From Nostoc sp. UHCC 0926 (GTDB taxonomy: Bacteria; Cyanobacteriota; Cyanobacteriia; Cyanobacteriales; Nostocaceae): a DNA stretch of 64,000 nucleotides. This document shows positions 10,067-17,400 of this stretch, piece after piece. Numbering within the stretch: the stretch's first letter is position 1; each line of letters begins with the position of its first letter. Under the pieces are notes generated by a model. It saw nothing but the letters and a program-made list of their open reading frames with translations, did no database searches and was not told where the DNA came from. The position numbers and the translations under genes are program-made. The stretch covers positions 2,604,001-2,668,000 of the forward strand of contig NZ_CP117768.1 in the NCBI RefSeq assembly GCF_028623165.1, given 5' to 3'.

Positions 10067-10927
10067 GCGCAAAATCTGGTCAATCATCCGGTTCGCCTGG
10101 GAACTATAACCGCCCCCAAATAAATTGAAGTGATTCAAAATGTGATACAGGTTATAGAGCGTTTTTCTCTGCTCATAGCCTGCATCTAAAGGAAAGACTT
10201 CGTTGTAACCTTTGTAAAACGCTGCGGGAAACCCACCAAATAATTCTGTCATGGCAATATCAACTTCGCGATCGCCAAAATAAGTTGCTGGATCAAAAAT
10301 CACGGGTTCTCCTGAGTTAGTACACCCAGCATTTCCGCCCCATAAATCGCCATGTACTAAAGAAGGTTGCACCTGGTGCGTCAATAGTTCCGGGATAGCT
10401 GCTAGTAATTTTTCTTGCTGAGGGAAATTTCCTCCCCGTCGCTTTGCCAACTGAAATTGATAACCCAGGCGATGTTTAATATAAAATTCTGCCCAGTCTG
10501 CTGTCCAAGTATTGATTTGGGGCGTTGAACCAATGGTATTGTTTATTTTCCAACCAAAACCTTCACTACTGCTAGCTTGATGCATCGCCGCCAACTTGCG
10601 TCCCATCTCTTGCCAGTTACCGCTACCAAGTTCTAACCATTCCAGCACGATGTAGCTAGAATTCTCAGCTACACCCCAGCTTAGAGGTTTGGGGACGCGA
10701 ATACTAGCTGTTGCTAGCATTTCTTTTAAACCCATTGCCTCAGCCTCAAACATCGCAACTTGGGATGCTTGGTTCAGCTTGACGAAGTAGGTTATCTCAC
10801 CATTGGAAACAGCATAACCTTGGTTGATGCACCCGCCACCAACCGATCGCCGTTGCTGACTCTGAAATTTTTCGCCAGTCACCTGGCTAATTTGAGCATC
10901 GATTTGAGTCCAAGTGTTTTCTCTCAT
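10064..10927 (-). CDS. Fructosamine kinase family protein (ketosamine-3-kinase)
   Basis: This 287-residue protein-kinase-fold enzyme phosphorylates ketosamines (glycated amines) so that they decompose. Visible motifs are the glycine-rich SVGGGCINQGY, YFVKLN (ATP-lysine), SLVHGDLWGGNAG (catalytic loop) and VIFDPATYFGDREVDIAMTE (metal-binding and family signature). Length matches bacterial FN3K proteins such as YniA. The gene is monocistronic. Its stop codon lies at the border of the minisatellite repeat. Confidence 0.93.
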   Translation of the reverse strand: MRENTWTQIDAQISQVTGEKFQSQQRRSVGGGCINQGYAVSNGEITYFVKLNQASQVAMFEAEAMGLKEMLATASIRVPKPLSWGVAENSSYIVLEWLELGSGNWQEMGRKLAAMHQASSSEGFGWKINNTIGSTPQINTWTADWAEFYIKHRLGYQFQLAKRRGGNFPQQEKLLAAIPELLTHQVQPSLVHGDLWGGNAGCTNSGEPVIFDPATYFGDREVDIAMTELFGGFPAAFYKGYNEVFPLDAGYEQRKTLYNLYHILNHFNLFGGGYSSQANRMIDQILR

Positions 10928-11153
10928 AAAATTGGTGAGATAACTATGGTTATGTTGCTAGTTTTGATCTAGTTTGAACGAAAAATCGTCATTCTAGGCA
11001 CTTGAAAATTTTGATCGCGTACAAAAAACCCGAATGGACACGGTGACCCCAGTCATTGTGCGACCCGCGCTCATCTTTGGGTCATGGGGAAAACGTTGAG
11101 TGTAGCGCAGTGGGTAGAACTTTTGTAAACAAAGGGTGTCCTCTGCGAAAAAC
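10928..11153. other. Intergenic spacer without recognisable gene
   Basis: I see no gene between the fructosamine kinase start and the IS5 end fragment. The kinase promoter should lie just right of 10927. There is no strong hairpin, and no RNA family was recognised. Confidence 0.4.
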
Positions 11154-11345
11154 TTATAGAACCCATTTGATATCTTTTTTCTAGCTAGCAGCCAGTCTTT
11201 TGAGCATCAATCTGATAAAAGTAAGCTTGAGCTTGGCATTGGCGCGATCAAGTTTACGTTCAAAATTTTTAACTAAACTTTTACATCGCTCTACCCAAGC
11301 CTTAAACTTACCACGGAGTTTACACGTCGCCACCACATGCATCAT
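11154..11345 (-). mobile_element. IS5-family remnant, 3' end with terminal repeat
   Basis: On the minus strand a 54-codon frame reads GKFKAWVERCKSLVKNFE and ends KLTFIRLMLKRLAAS, the C-terminus of cyanobacterial IS5-type transposases. Just outside its stop lies TATAGAACCCATTTGATATC (11156-11175). This is nearly identical to the terminal sequence at 12540-12560 beside a transposase N-terminus, so it marks the IS end. The rest of the transposase is missing. Confidence 0.75.
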
Positions 11346-11523
11346 CTACAACACTAGAAACTACTGCTTTTAGGAGTTTGTAAAGTTATGTAACTTTTTG
11401 CATTTTTTGTAGCTAGCAAGATGATAGCTGCTGTGGAACCAGTTTTTGGCTAAAAAAATGGCACTTACCCACAGCACTACAAACCTTGACACAAAAAATA
11501 GCACTCAGGGAAATGACATACGT

Positions 11524-12465
11524 ATGCAATGGATTAAAAAGCTTGGAAAGCAGTTAACTTTAGCAGTTTTAATAAGTTCCTCAATAGTTTCGGCATCCTC
11601 AGTTAGCGCCAAAGAATCACCCTTAGATCCAAGAGTTGTCCCCGATAACAGAGTGAAGTCAAGAGGCAATGGTTGCGGTGACGTACACATGAAAACATTT
11701 GACGGCAGATATTATGACCTTCAAGCCTCTGGGGAATTTATTTTTGTTGAATCTAAGGCACTTAAGAATTACTGGGTAGTACAAACTCGCCAAACGCCTT
11801 GGATATCTAACCCTTCTGTGTCTGTTAATACCGCCTTTGCCACATTGGTGGATGGGAATAAAGTAGTCTTCGACCTCGATTTAGGCAATAGACTTCAGAT
11901 TAACGGCATCGATACTACCTTAGCCAGTGGTCAATCTGTATATGTCGGCAAGAGTATAATCGAGCGTAATAATAATTTGTACACTATTACTTATGCAGGA
12001 GATAATGGCATTATCGATGCTGCCGATGCCCAGTTGAATGCTTGGGATAATGGCGATCACATCAATCTCGAAGTCTTGCGTTTTGGTACAGTGAAAGGGC
12101 TTTTGGGTGACAATGACGGCAATCAAGATAATGATTTAGCTCTACGAAATGGGGTTGGATTACCTTCTAATGCTTCTTTTGCATTAATAAATTCGGATTA
12201 CGCAGACAGCTGGCGGGTACTTTCGAGTGAATCTCTGTTTCCACCTAGAATAGCTATCTCTTATGCTCCTCCTCAATTCATCTCTGTGAAAGAATTAAAT
12301 CCACAACTTGTAAAAAAGGCTATTAAAGCTGCTACTGAGGCGGGTATTCCTGAAGGTCAAATTTTCGATAATGCTGTTTTTGATTTTGCTGTAACGGGGG
12401 GGAATATTAATTTTATTAAGGGTGCTGCTGCTCTGTTTCTACCATCCACCAGTACTATTAGATAA
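11524..12465 (+). CDS. Secreted von Willebrand factor type D (VWD) domain protein
   Basis: I choose ATG 11524 because it gives a clean signal peptide (MQWIKKLGKQLTLAVLISSS, cleavage near SVSA). ATG 11458 or TTG 11446 would add 22-26 polar residues in front. The mature protein has a VWD domain: CGDVHMKTFDGRYYDLQASG, then WVVQTRQTP, GTVKGLLGDNDGNQDND and ADSWRV, the classic order of vWD modules. A short C-terminal region follows with PQFISVKELNPQLVKKA. VWD proteins are extracellular adhesion or matrix proteins; no calcium-binding repeats are seen. The gene stands alone between two IS5-family fragments, which hints at acquisition or rearrangement. Confidence 0.83.
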   Translation: MQWIKKLGKQLTLAVLISSSIVSASSVSAKESPLDPRVVPDNRVKSRGNGCGDVHMKTFDGRYYDLQASGEFIFVESKALKNYWVVQTRQTPWISNPSVSVNTAFATLVDGNKVVFDLDLGNRLQINGIDTTLASGQSVYVGKSIIERNNNLYTITYAGDNGIIDAADAQLNAWDNGDHINLEVLRFGTVKGLLGDNDGNQDNDLALRNGVGLPSNASFALINSDYADSWRVLSSESLFPPRIAISYAPPQFISVKELNPQLVKKAIKAATEAGIPEGQIFDNAVFDFAVTGGNINFIKGAAALFLPSTSTIR

Positions 12466-12537
12466 AACTAAATCATAACTAACTTATCAAGGTTTAGAGG
12501 GTGAATTAACTTTTCGAGGCTGCCCAGATTTTTCAGT

Positions 12538-12780
12538 TTATAGAACCCATTTTACATCTTATGAGGTCTTGAATTGAGCTACTCCTTAGCATCTACAATC
12601 CAATGCTAATGGCGTATTCCAGCAACCTCACTGATGCAGAATGGGAAATTTTTGAACCCTTATTGCAAAATATCTTAACGACTTACAAGCAGACTCGACC
12701 GACCAACCCGACATTGCCAGAGATATTCAATTGAATTCTCTATCAACTGAAAAATAGGTGCAATTGTCCAATCAGATTTT
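12538..12780 (+). mobile_element. IS5-family remnant, 5' end of transposase
   Basis: A terminal sequence (TATAGAACCCATTTTACATC) is followed at 12609 by an ATG frame reading MAYSSNLTDAEWEIFEPLL, the N-terminus of IS5-type transposases. The frame then decays: a stop at about 12735, traces of YQLK and NCP further on, and nothing of the catalytic DDE core. It is likely derived from the same IS family as the fragment at 11154-11345. 12781-12945 holds no recognisable gene. Confidence 0.75.
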
Positions 12781-12945
12781 TTAATCACCTGATTTTTTGA
12801 CTTAGACGCTTCAATATCAGAGCCTTTTAGGAAATCAAACAGGCCTGCCCCTCCCCTTGCAGTTCTGAGCGCCAAAAGCTGGCACTCAGACTTCTCTTTT
12901 TATCTTCCTTGTCTCTTCCCAATGCCCAATGCCCTATTTCCTAAT

Positions 12946-14247
12946 TTACGGCTTGACGACAACTACACCATAAGCATTTGGGGAAAGATACTCTTTGGCT
13001 GCTTGCATCAAGTCAGTTGCATCTTGGCTCTGAATATAATCTGGGTAGTTAAAGGCGGGTTCTAAATCTCCCAGCAAGGACTGATAGTAACCATACAACC
13101 CAGAGCGATCGCTTGGTGTTTCATTACTAAATATAAATCTGTTAGCTACTCGCCGCCGCACACGGGCAATTTCTGATTCTGTGACTAACTCGGTTTGAAC
13201 TTTGCGAATGTGTTGAGCGATCGCATCCTCTACTTCTGCTAAATTTTCCACTGCACATTTAGCTGAAATATAAAATGTCCCTTGCAGCTGATTGCTCATA
13301 TTGCTCACAGAAATTGAAGAAACCAATCCCCGTTCTTCTCGTAAATCCCTCACCAGTCTTGATGTCCGTCCATGTCCCAAAATTCCTGCTAAAACATCCA
13401 GTCCATAGGTGCGATCTAACTGAGTCATTCCTGGAACCCGCCAAAGCATCACTAACCTTGCTTGCTGGAGACTTTCATCTATAAATTCTCGACGGACAAT
13501 TTCTGTAAATGGTGGCTCAGTAGGCAGAGACGCGATTAATCGCGTCTGTACTGGTGAGTGGGGAGAGACGCGATTAATCGCGTCTGTACTGAGTTTTGTA
13601 AATCCTTCAGCAACGGTTGCAATTAATTCTTCCACAGGCAAATTGCCCACAGCTACAGCAGTAATTGACTGGGGTTGATACCAATTAGTATGAAAATCCC
13701 GCATCTGTTGGGGTTTAAGTTCGGCAATTACCGATTCCGGCCCCAATACCGCCCGGCGATAAGGTAACTTAGTAAACGCTGTCTCCATCACCCGTCGAAA
13801 TGTCCGTCGTTGGGGATTATCCTCCGAACGCCTAATTTCTTCTAAAACTACTAATCGCTCCCGTTCAAAAGCATCATCAGGAATACTAGCATTTGATACT
13901 ACATCTATTTGTAGTGGAGCCAGCTCGGCAAAATCTTTGGGCGCAGTGGTTATGTAGTAATGAGTATAGTCTTGGCTAGTAGCGGCATTGGTAACAGCAC
14001 CCCGTTCTTCAATTCGCCGTTCAAACTCGCCGCTAGCCAGTCGTTCTGTTCCCTTAAAAATCATATGCTCTAAAAAGTGAGCCATGCCGTTAATGGCATC
14101 AGGTTCTACCGCTGAACCAACTTTAATCCAGACGTTGAGGTTTACAGCTTCAACTGGCATCTGCTCGGCTATGATTGTCAAACCATTGGGCAACTGATGC
14201 AGCGTTGGGGTATTAAGACGAGGAAGTTTCCGTAGGGTTGAAGTCAT
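12946..14247 (-). CDS. M16 family zinc metallopeptidase (insulinase/processing-peptidase-like)
   Basis: This 433-residue protein carries the inverted zinc motif HFLEH (HxxEH) in the first 65 residues, followed by the conserved ERRIEERGAVTNAATS and the M16 acidic ligand region. The C-terminal half has the Arg/Tyr segment (RVANRFIFSNETPSDRSGLYG) of the non-catalytic M16 lobe. Such soluble peptidases degrade or process short peptides. The gene has an unusual internal insert: two copies of a 27-base palindromic repeat code for part of TDAINRVSPHSPVQTRLIAS in mid-protein without breaking the frame. It is probably a linker loop between lobes. Confidence 0.92.
   Translation of the reverse strand: MTSTLRKLPRLNTPTLHQLPNGLTIIAEQMPVEAVNLNVWIKVGSAVEPDAINGMAHFLEHMIFKGTERLASGEFERRIEERGAVTNAATSQDYTHYYITTAPKDFAELAPLQIDVVSNASIPDDAFERERLVVLEEIRRSEDNPQRRTFRRVMETAFTKLPYRRAVLGPESVIAELKPQQMRDFHTNWYQPQSITAVAVGNLPVEELIATVAEGFTKLSTDAINRVSPHSPVQTRLIASLPTEPPFTEIVRREFIDESLQQARLVMLWRVPGMTQLDRTYGLDVLAGILGHGRTSRLVRDLREERGLVSSISVSNMSNQLQGTFYISAKCAVENLAEVEDAIAQHIRKVQTELVTESEIARVRRRVANRFIFSNETPSDRSGLYGYYQSLLGDLEPAFNYPDYIQSQDATDLMQAAKEYLSPNAYGVVVVKP
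13526..13591. repeat. Two copies of a palindromic repeat inside the M16 peptidase gene
   Basis: GAGACGCGATTAATCGCGTC occurs at 13527 and again at 13565 (38-base period), each followed by TGTACTG. The core GACGCGATTAATCGCGTC is a perfect palindrome, a type usually found between genes in Nostoc. Here it is translated. Confidence 0.8.
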
Positions 14248-14378
14248 TGCTACTTGTGTGAGGAGCTATGTTACTTCTTTATCTTATCCGTCACCGAAAA
14301 TTATATAAAAATACCTCTAAGAGATTTTACTACGCAAAACTGTCCCTCTATGACGGACGAGAGGGACAGACTTCAATA

Positions 14379-14476
14379 TACAGCATGATTGCAACTTGGT
14401 GAGGTACAGATAATTTTAAGGGCACAGCAGTGCTGTGCCCCTACCTGTGTACTTCATTTACCTGCAATCTGCTGTA
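14379..14476. mobile_element. Miniature TA-flanked element, divergent copy B
   Basis: It is bounded by TA-CAGC and GCTG-TA, like the other copies. The core palindrome differs (GGGCACAGCAGTGCTGTGCC) and the right arm keeps TTTACCTG. Its length is 98 bases including both TA. It lies in the 392-base spacer between two minus-strand genes. The rest of that spacer (14490-14560) holds GAGACGCTACGCGAATGCG-type repeats and no gene. Confidence 0.6.
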
Positions 14477-14639
14477 ATTTCTTCCTTCTCTACGAGACGC
14501 TACGCGAATGCGTTCAACTCTTGGAGACGCTGCGCGAATGCGGTTCCTTAAAATTGACTTTGACAAAGAGTTAAGCCTTAACCCAAGCGTATTGGGACAG
14601 ACTTGAAGTAAAGTTCAACACAGAAAGAGGTTCGTCGAA

Positions 14640-15062
14640 CTAACGAGGGTAAGGGTTATTGAAGGTTTCCCAAGCAGCAGTAGCCGCCTTTTGCAGGCGA
14701 AAGCTGAAGTCTACTAAGTCTTTCATCATTAAGTGCCAGTTTTTCTCAGCTTCATCCTGAATTATCGCCCAAGAGTCTTGTAAGCGATCGCGTTCTATCA
14801 GTTTCCTGTCTTCAATCAATTCCCGTGCTTGTCGCACAGCTTTCAAGTAGGTTTCACGTGTGAGAGTACCTGCTGACTCTGCTTGGCTGCGTCTTTCTAG
14901 TGCCTCAATCAGCGCTTTGGTTTCGCGCTTCACTTCATTACTTTCGCCAGCCATTTCGGTTTCTACTAATTCGTCGGTTTGAGGACTAATTTCTACAATT
15001 ACTATGGATTCGGTAGATTCAATTATTGTGGTTTCAAAGGATTCGATGTTGTTAGCAGTCAT
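14640..15062 (-). CDS. Conserved-looking hypothetical protein, helical, acidic N-terminus
   Basis: A 140-residue product starting at MTANNIES, preceded by AAGGATG 8 bases upstream; the longer frame to 15128 lacks such a site. The N-terminal 50 residues are rich in Glu, Thr and Ser and probably disordered. From KRETKALIEALERRSQAES the protein is strongly helical and ends in a Trp-containing segment (DSWAIIQDEAEKNWHLMM...AAWETFNNPY). I recognise no named family. The gene lies just downstream of htpX on the same strand across a 105-base gap. The gap contains a GTCATGAGT/ACTCATGAC stem-loop (15131-15161), so the two may form an attenuated operon. Confidence 0.7.
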   Translation of the reverse strand: MTANNIESFETTIIESTESIVIVEISPQTDELVETEMAGESNEVKRETKALIEALERRSQAESAGTLTRETYLKAVRQARELIEDRKLIERDRLQDSWAIIQDEAEKNWHLMMKDLVDFSFRLQKAATAAWETFNNPYPR

Positions 15063-15167
15063 AGTTAAAACATCCTTAATTACAATGTTTACTCTCGGAT
15101 GAAAACTGCACCCTATAACGATAATCATTAGTCATGAGTGATTTAACAAATGACTCATGACAAAAAT

Positions 15168-16037
15168 TTAATAAGCTTTTGTTGGTAGTTGTTGCTCTAA
15201 TTTAAGCAATGCTGCAACTCGCACCTCTGTAGCAGGGTGACTGGAGAACAAGTTACCTAGAAACTGTCCAGAGATGGAATTGATAATTAATAACGGCTCA
15301 AATGCTGGATTGGCATTTAAAGGCATCTGCTTTGCTGAGGCTTCTAACCGTTGTAATGCCCTAGCTAAGGCACGGGGATTACCAGTTAATCTAGCAGAAC
15401 CTGCATCAGCAGAGAATTCTCGTGTGCGCGAAATTGCTAGCTGAATAATCGTCGCAGCCACTGGCGCAAGCATTACTGTTAACAAAACTCCCAAAGGATT
15501 TGCCCCTCTGTTGTCATTTCGTGAACCACCGCCAAACCATAAACTATAACTCACCATTTGCGCTAGGAATGAGATAGCACCAGCAACAGTAGCAGCAACA
15601 GCTTGTGTGAGGGTGTCACGATTAATAATGTGGGTAAGTTCGTGGGCGATAACGCCTTCGAGTTCGTCATCTGGCAATATATTCAAAATGCCTTCGGTGA
15701 CAGCAACAGCAGCGTTTGCTGGATCGCGTCCTGTAGCGAAGGCGTTAGCACCTTGGCTTGGAACAATGTAAACTCTGGGCATGGGAATCTTAGCGCGATC
15801 GCTTAATCTCTGCACCATCCGATAAAGTCCTGGTGCTTCCACTTCACTCACAGGCTGGGCGCGGTATACTGCCAGCGCAATCTTATCTGATTGATACCAC
15901 GAAAACAAGTTTGTTACTGCTGCCAAGCCAATTCCGATGAGCAAGCCACTACTACCACCAATTACCCAGTAACTAATTGCGATCAAAAGACCACTTAGCG
16001 CAGCTAGCAAAGCAGCCGTTTTCAATTGATTTGTCAT
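15168..16037 (-). CDS. htpX: HtpX-type membrane zinc metalloprotease
   Basis: This 289-residue M48 protease of the plasma membrane helps degrade damaged membrane proteins. The HELTHI motif (HExxH) sits in VIAHELTHIINRDTLTQA, and the third ligand region is SRTREFSADAGSARLTG. Two hydrophobic segments occur at the N-terminus (about 8-45) and a further pair flanks the active site (ATVAGAISFLAQM; GVLLTVMLAPVAATI). Length and motif order match cyanobacterial HtpX. Confidence 0.93.
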   Translation of the reverse strand: MTNQLKTAALLAALSGLLIAISYWVIGGSSGLLIGIGLAAVTNLFSWYQSDKIALAVYRAQPVSEVEAPGLYRMVQRLSDRAKIPMPRVYIVPSQGANAFATGRDPANAAVAVTEGILNILPDDELEGVIAHELTHIINRDTLTQAVAATVAGAISFLAQMVSYSLWFGGGSRNDNRGANPLGVLLTVMLAPVAATIIQLAISRTREFSADAGSARLTGNPRALARALQRLEASAKQMPLNANPAFEPLLIINSISGQFLGNLFSSHPATEVRVAALLKLEQQLPTKAY

Positions 16038-16298
16038 ATTTTTGCTCTCCTGCTAATGCTGTGGAAATTTTATTGAAAACAGCATTACTTAAGCTACATT
16101 TTGATTGTATCCAGCTAAACTTAGATATATGGTACAGAAAACCTATCAGAGAAGTACGGTTTTCCTACTTAACTTTTATAAATACTAATTTAGTTGTTTT
16201 TGATAGTTGTTCTATTATTAAAAATAACTATATTAATCGATAACAAAAAGACATCTATCTATAGTAGTAAATTATTTATCCAGGCAGAAATTACAAGT

Positions 16299-16327
16299 GC
16301 GATGCCTACGGCGGGCTACGCCTACGC
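16299..16327. repeat. 29-base GC-rich dispersed unit
   Basis: This unit (core CGGCGGGCTACGCCTACGC) is identical to the copy at 59473-59501, which is translated inside a glycerophosphodiesterase gene, and nearly identical to 2879-2907. It lies in the 16038-16558 spacer, which otherwise shows only AT-rich DNA and further GC-rich repeats (16365-16450). Confidence 0.65.
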
Positions 16328-16558
16328 CATTAGGGATTTCTAAGAAATAAGTTATCTAAAAAACGTAGACGCGCAGTAGCTTGCCGCAGGCTACCGCAGA
16401 GGCGCAGAGAAGCCTGTGTTGCGTATTTATCCCCCAGCAGTCGCTTATAGGGAGCCAATGCGATCTAAGAGTTGTAGCAACTGGCGCGACACGGAGAGAC
16501 GAGAAATAGAGAGGATTGTTGGATCAGTTTTTTAGACGTTTTTTTATTTGGAAGTCCC

Positions 16559-16818
16559 TTATTACAGTTGGTGTAAAAGCATAGCGTTTTTAATGCAGGG
16601 GGACGCATTAACATTGCATTGGGATGCATTGGCATTGCAGGGAGACACATTAACATTGCATCGGTATGCATTGGCATTGCAGAAAGACGCATTAACATTG
16701 TATCGGGATGCATTGGCATTGCAGGGGGACGCATTAACATTGCATCGGGATGCATCAACATTGCAAGGTATTACCAAATTTTATTCGCTACGAATTAATG
16801 AAATGCTGTACTTAGTTT
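16559..16818. repeat. Compound 21-bp minisatellite locus, copy 2
   Basis: Eight 21-base units alternate between a GACGCATTAACATTGCAT type and a GATGCATTGGCATTGCAG type. The same flanks as at 9697-10066 bound the array, but no element interrupts it. Both strands are open through the array (heptad-like reading on each), which creates spurious frames. I do not regard them as genes. Confidence 0.85.
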
Positions 16819-16871
16819 AGATGCAGACTACTTGTAACGATTCCCGCATGAGTAATACCAATTCTCCCTAA

Positions 16872-16975
16872 ACTTGCACTTAATGATTATTCCTTCTTCC
16901 TTGGCGTATTTGGCGTACTTGGCGGTTCGTTTAATAAAAATTAAGTGCATCTTCATAGCGAATTGGTATAAGATA
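16872..16975 (+). repeat. Uninterrupted copy of the dispersed repeat seen at 4373-4550
   Basis: CTTGGCGTACTTGG joins directly to CGGTTCGTTTAAT here, whereas about 85 bases separate them at 4420-4502. The two copies otherwise differ by only a few bases, so this one shows the empty state. Confidence 0.7.
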
Positions 16976-17123
16976 CAGAAAAAATAATTAACCACAGATG
17001 AACACAGATACAAGGTAGGACACGCAATGCCGTGTCCCTCATTAAATAAGAATCGCTATATACAGGTTTTGAGTTTATCCCTTATGCTTCATACACCTGT
17101 TAGCAAAAATGGTATCGTTGATT

Positions 17124-17217
17124 TACAGCTATTTTCAGGTAAATAGACCACGCGGTAGGGGCGCAAGGCCTTGCGCCCCTACGACAGATGTGGTTCAAAT
17201 ACTTGAATTCTGCTGTA
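17124..17217. mobile_element. Miniature TA-flanked element, copy C, next to the fluoride riboswitch
   Basis: It is base-for-base identical to copy A (reverse orientation) and bounded by TA on both sides. It ends about 12 bases before the first conserved bases of the riboswitch at 17231. The promoter for the ClC gene must therefore lie inside the element or upstream of it. In the second case the leader RNA carries the element's long hairpin. Confidence 0.85.
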
Positions 17218-17228
17218 AACTCAAATCA

Positions 17229-17302
17229 ATGGCGATGGAGCTCGCCGAAACCGCCTTTTCAGTCCTAAAAATGATCACTGAAAGGCTGATGGCTCCTACT
17301 TT
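17229..17302 (+). promoter_or_regulatory. Fluoride riboswitch (crcB motif)
   Basis: The conserved crcB-motif blocks appear in order: GGCGATGGAGCTCGCC (17231-17246), AAACCGCC, a hairpin made by TTTTCAGT...ACTGAAA, then GGCTGATGGCTCCTACT (17284-17300). The GGAG of the first block can pair with CTCC of the last to give the pseudoknotted ligand core. The spacing is as in characterised fluoride aptamers, with a longer variable hairpin. It lies about 100 bases ahead of a ClC transporter gene, a known class of target. Confidence 0.9.
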
Positions 17303-17326
17303 CTCCGCTGACTGCGGGAGAGTAGG
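17295..17326 (+). promoter_or_regulatory. Probable expression platform hairpin of the fluoride riboswitch
   Basis: CCTACT (17295-17300, the 3' edge of the aptamer) can pair with AGTAGG (17321-17326), extended by CTCCGC with GCGGGAG, giving a stem of about 12 pairs with small bulges. Forming it would take away the aptamer's 3' strand, so ligand binding and this hairpin look mutually exclusive. No U-tract follows, so the mechanism (termination or other) is open. Confidence 0.6.
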
Positions 17327-17400
17327 GCTTCGCTAAATGCATTACCTGACTCCCCTGTAGAAAGTGTAAGTCTACAAATCGCACCTCAAGGAGTCATGGT

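Noticed and set aside
12675..12875. 66-codon minus-strand frame beside the IS5 fragment
   Set aside because: Its lower half overlaps the decayed transposase on the other strand, and the remainder matches no family.
16465..16820. Overlapping frames of 71-98 codons on both strands at the minisatellite
   Set aside because: They are heptad readings of the tandem repeat; the similar locus at 9.7 kb gives the same artefact.
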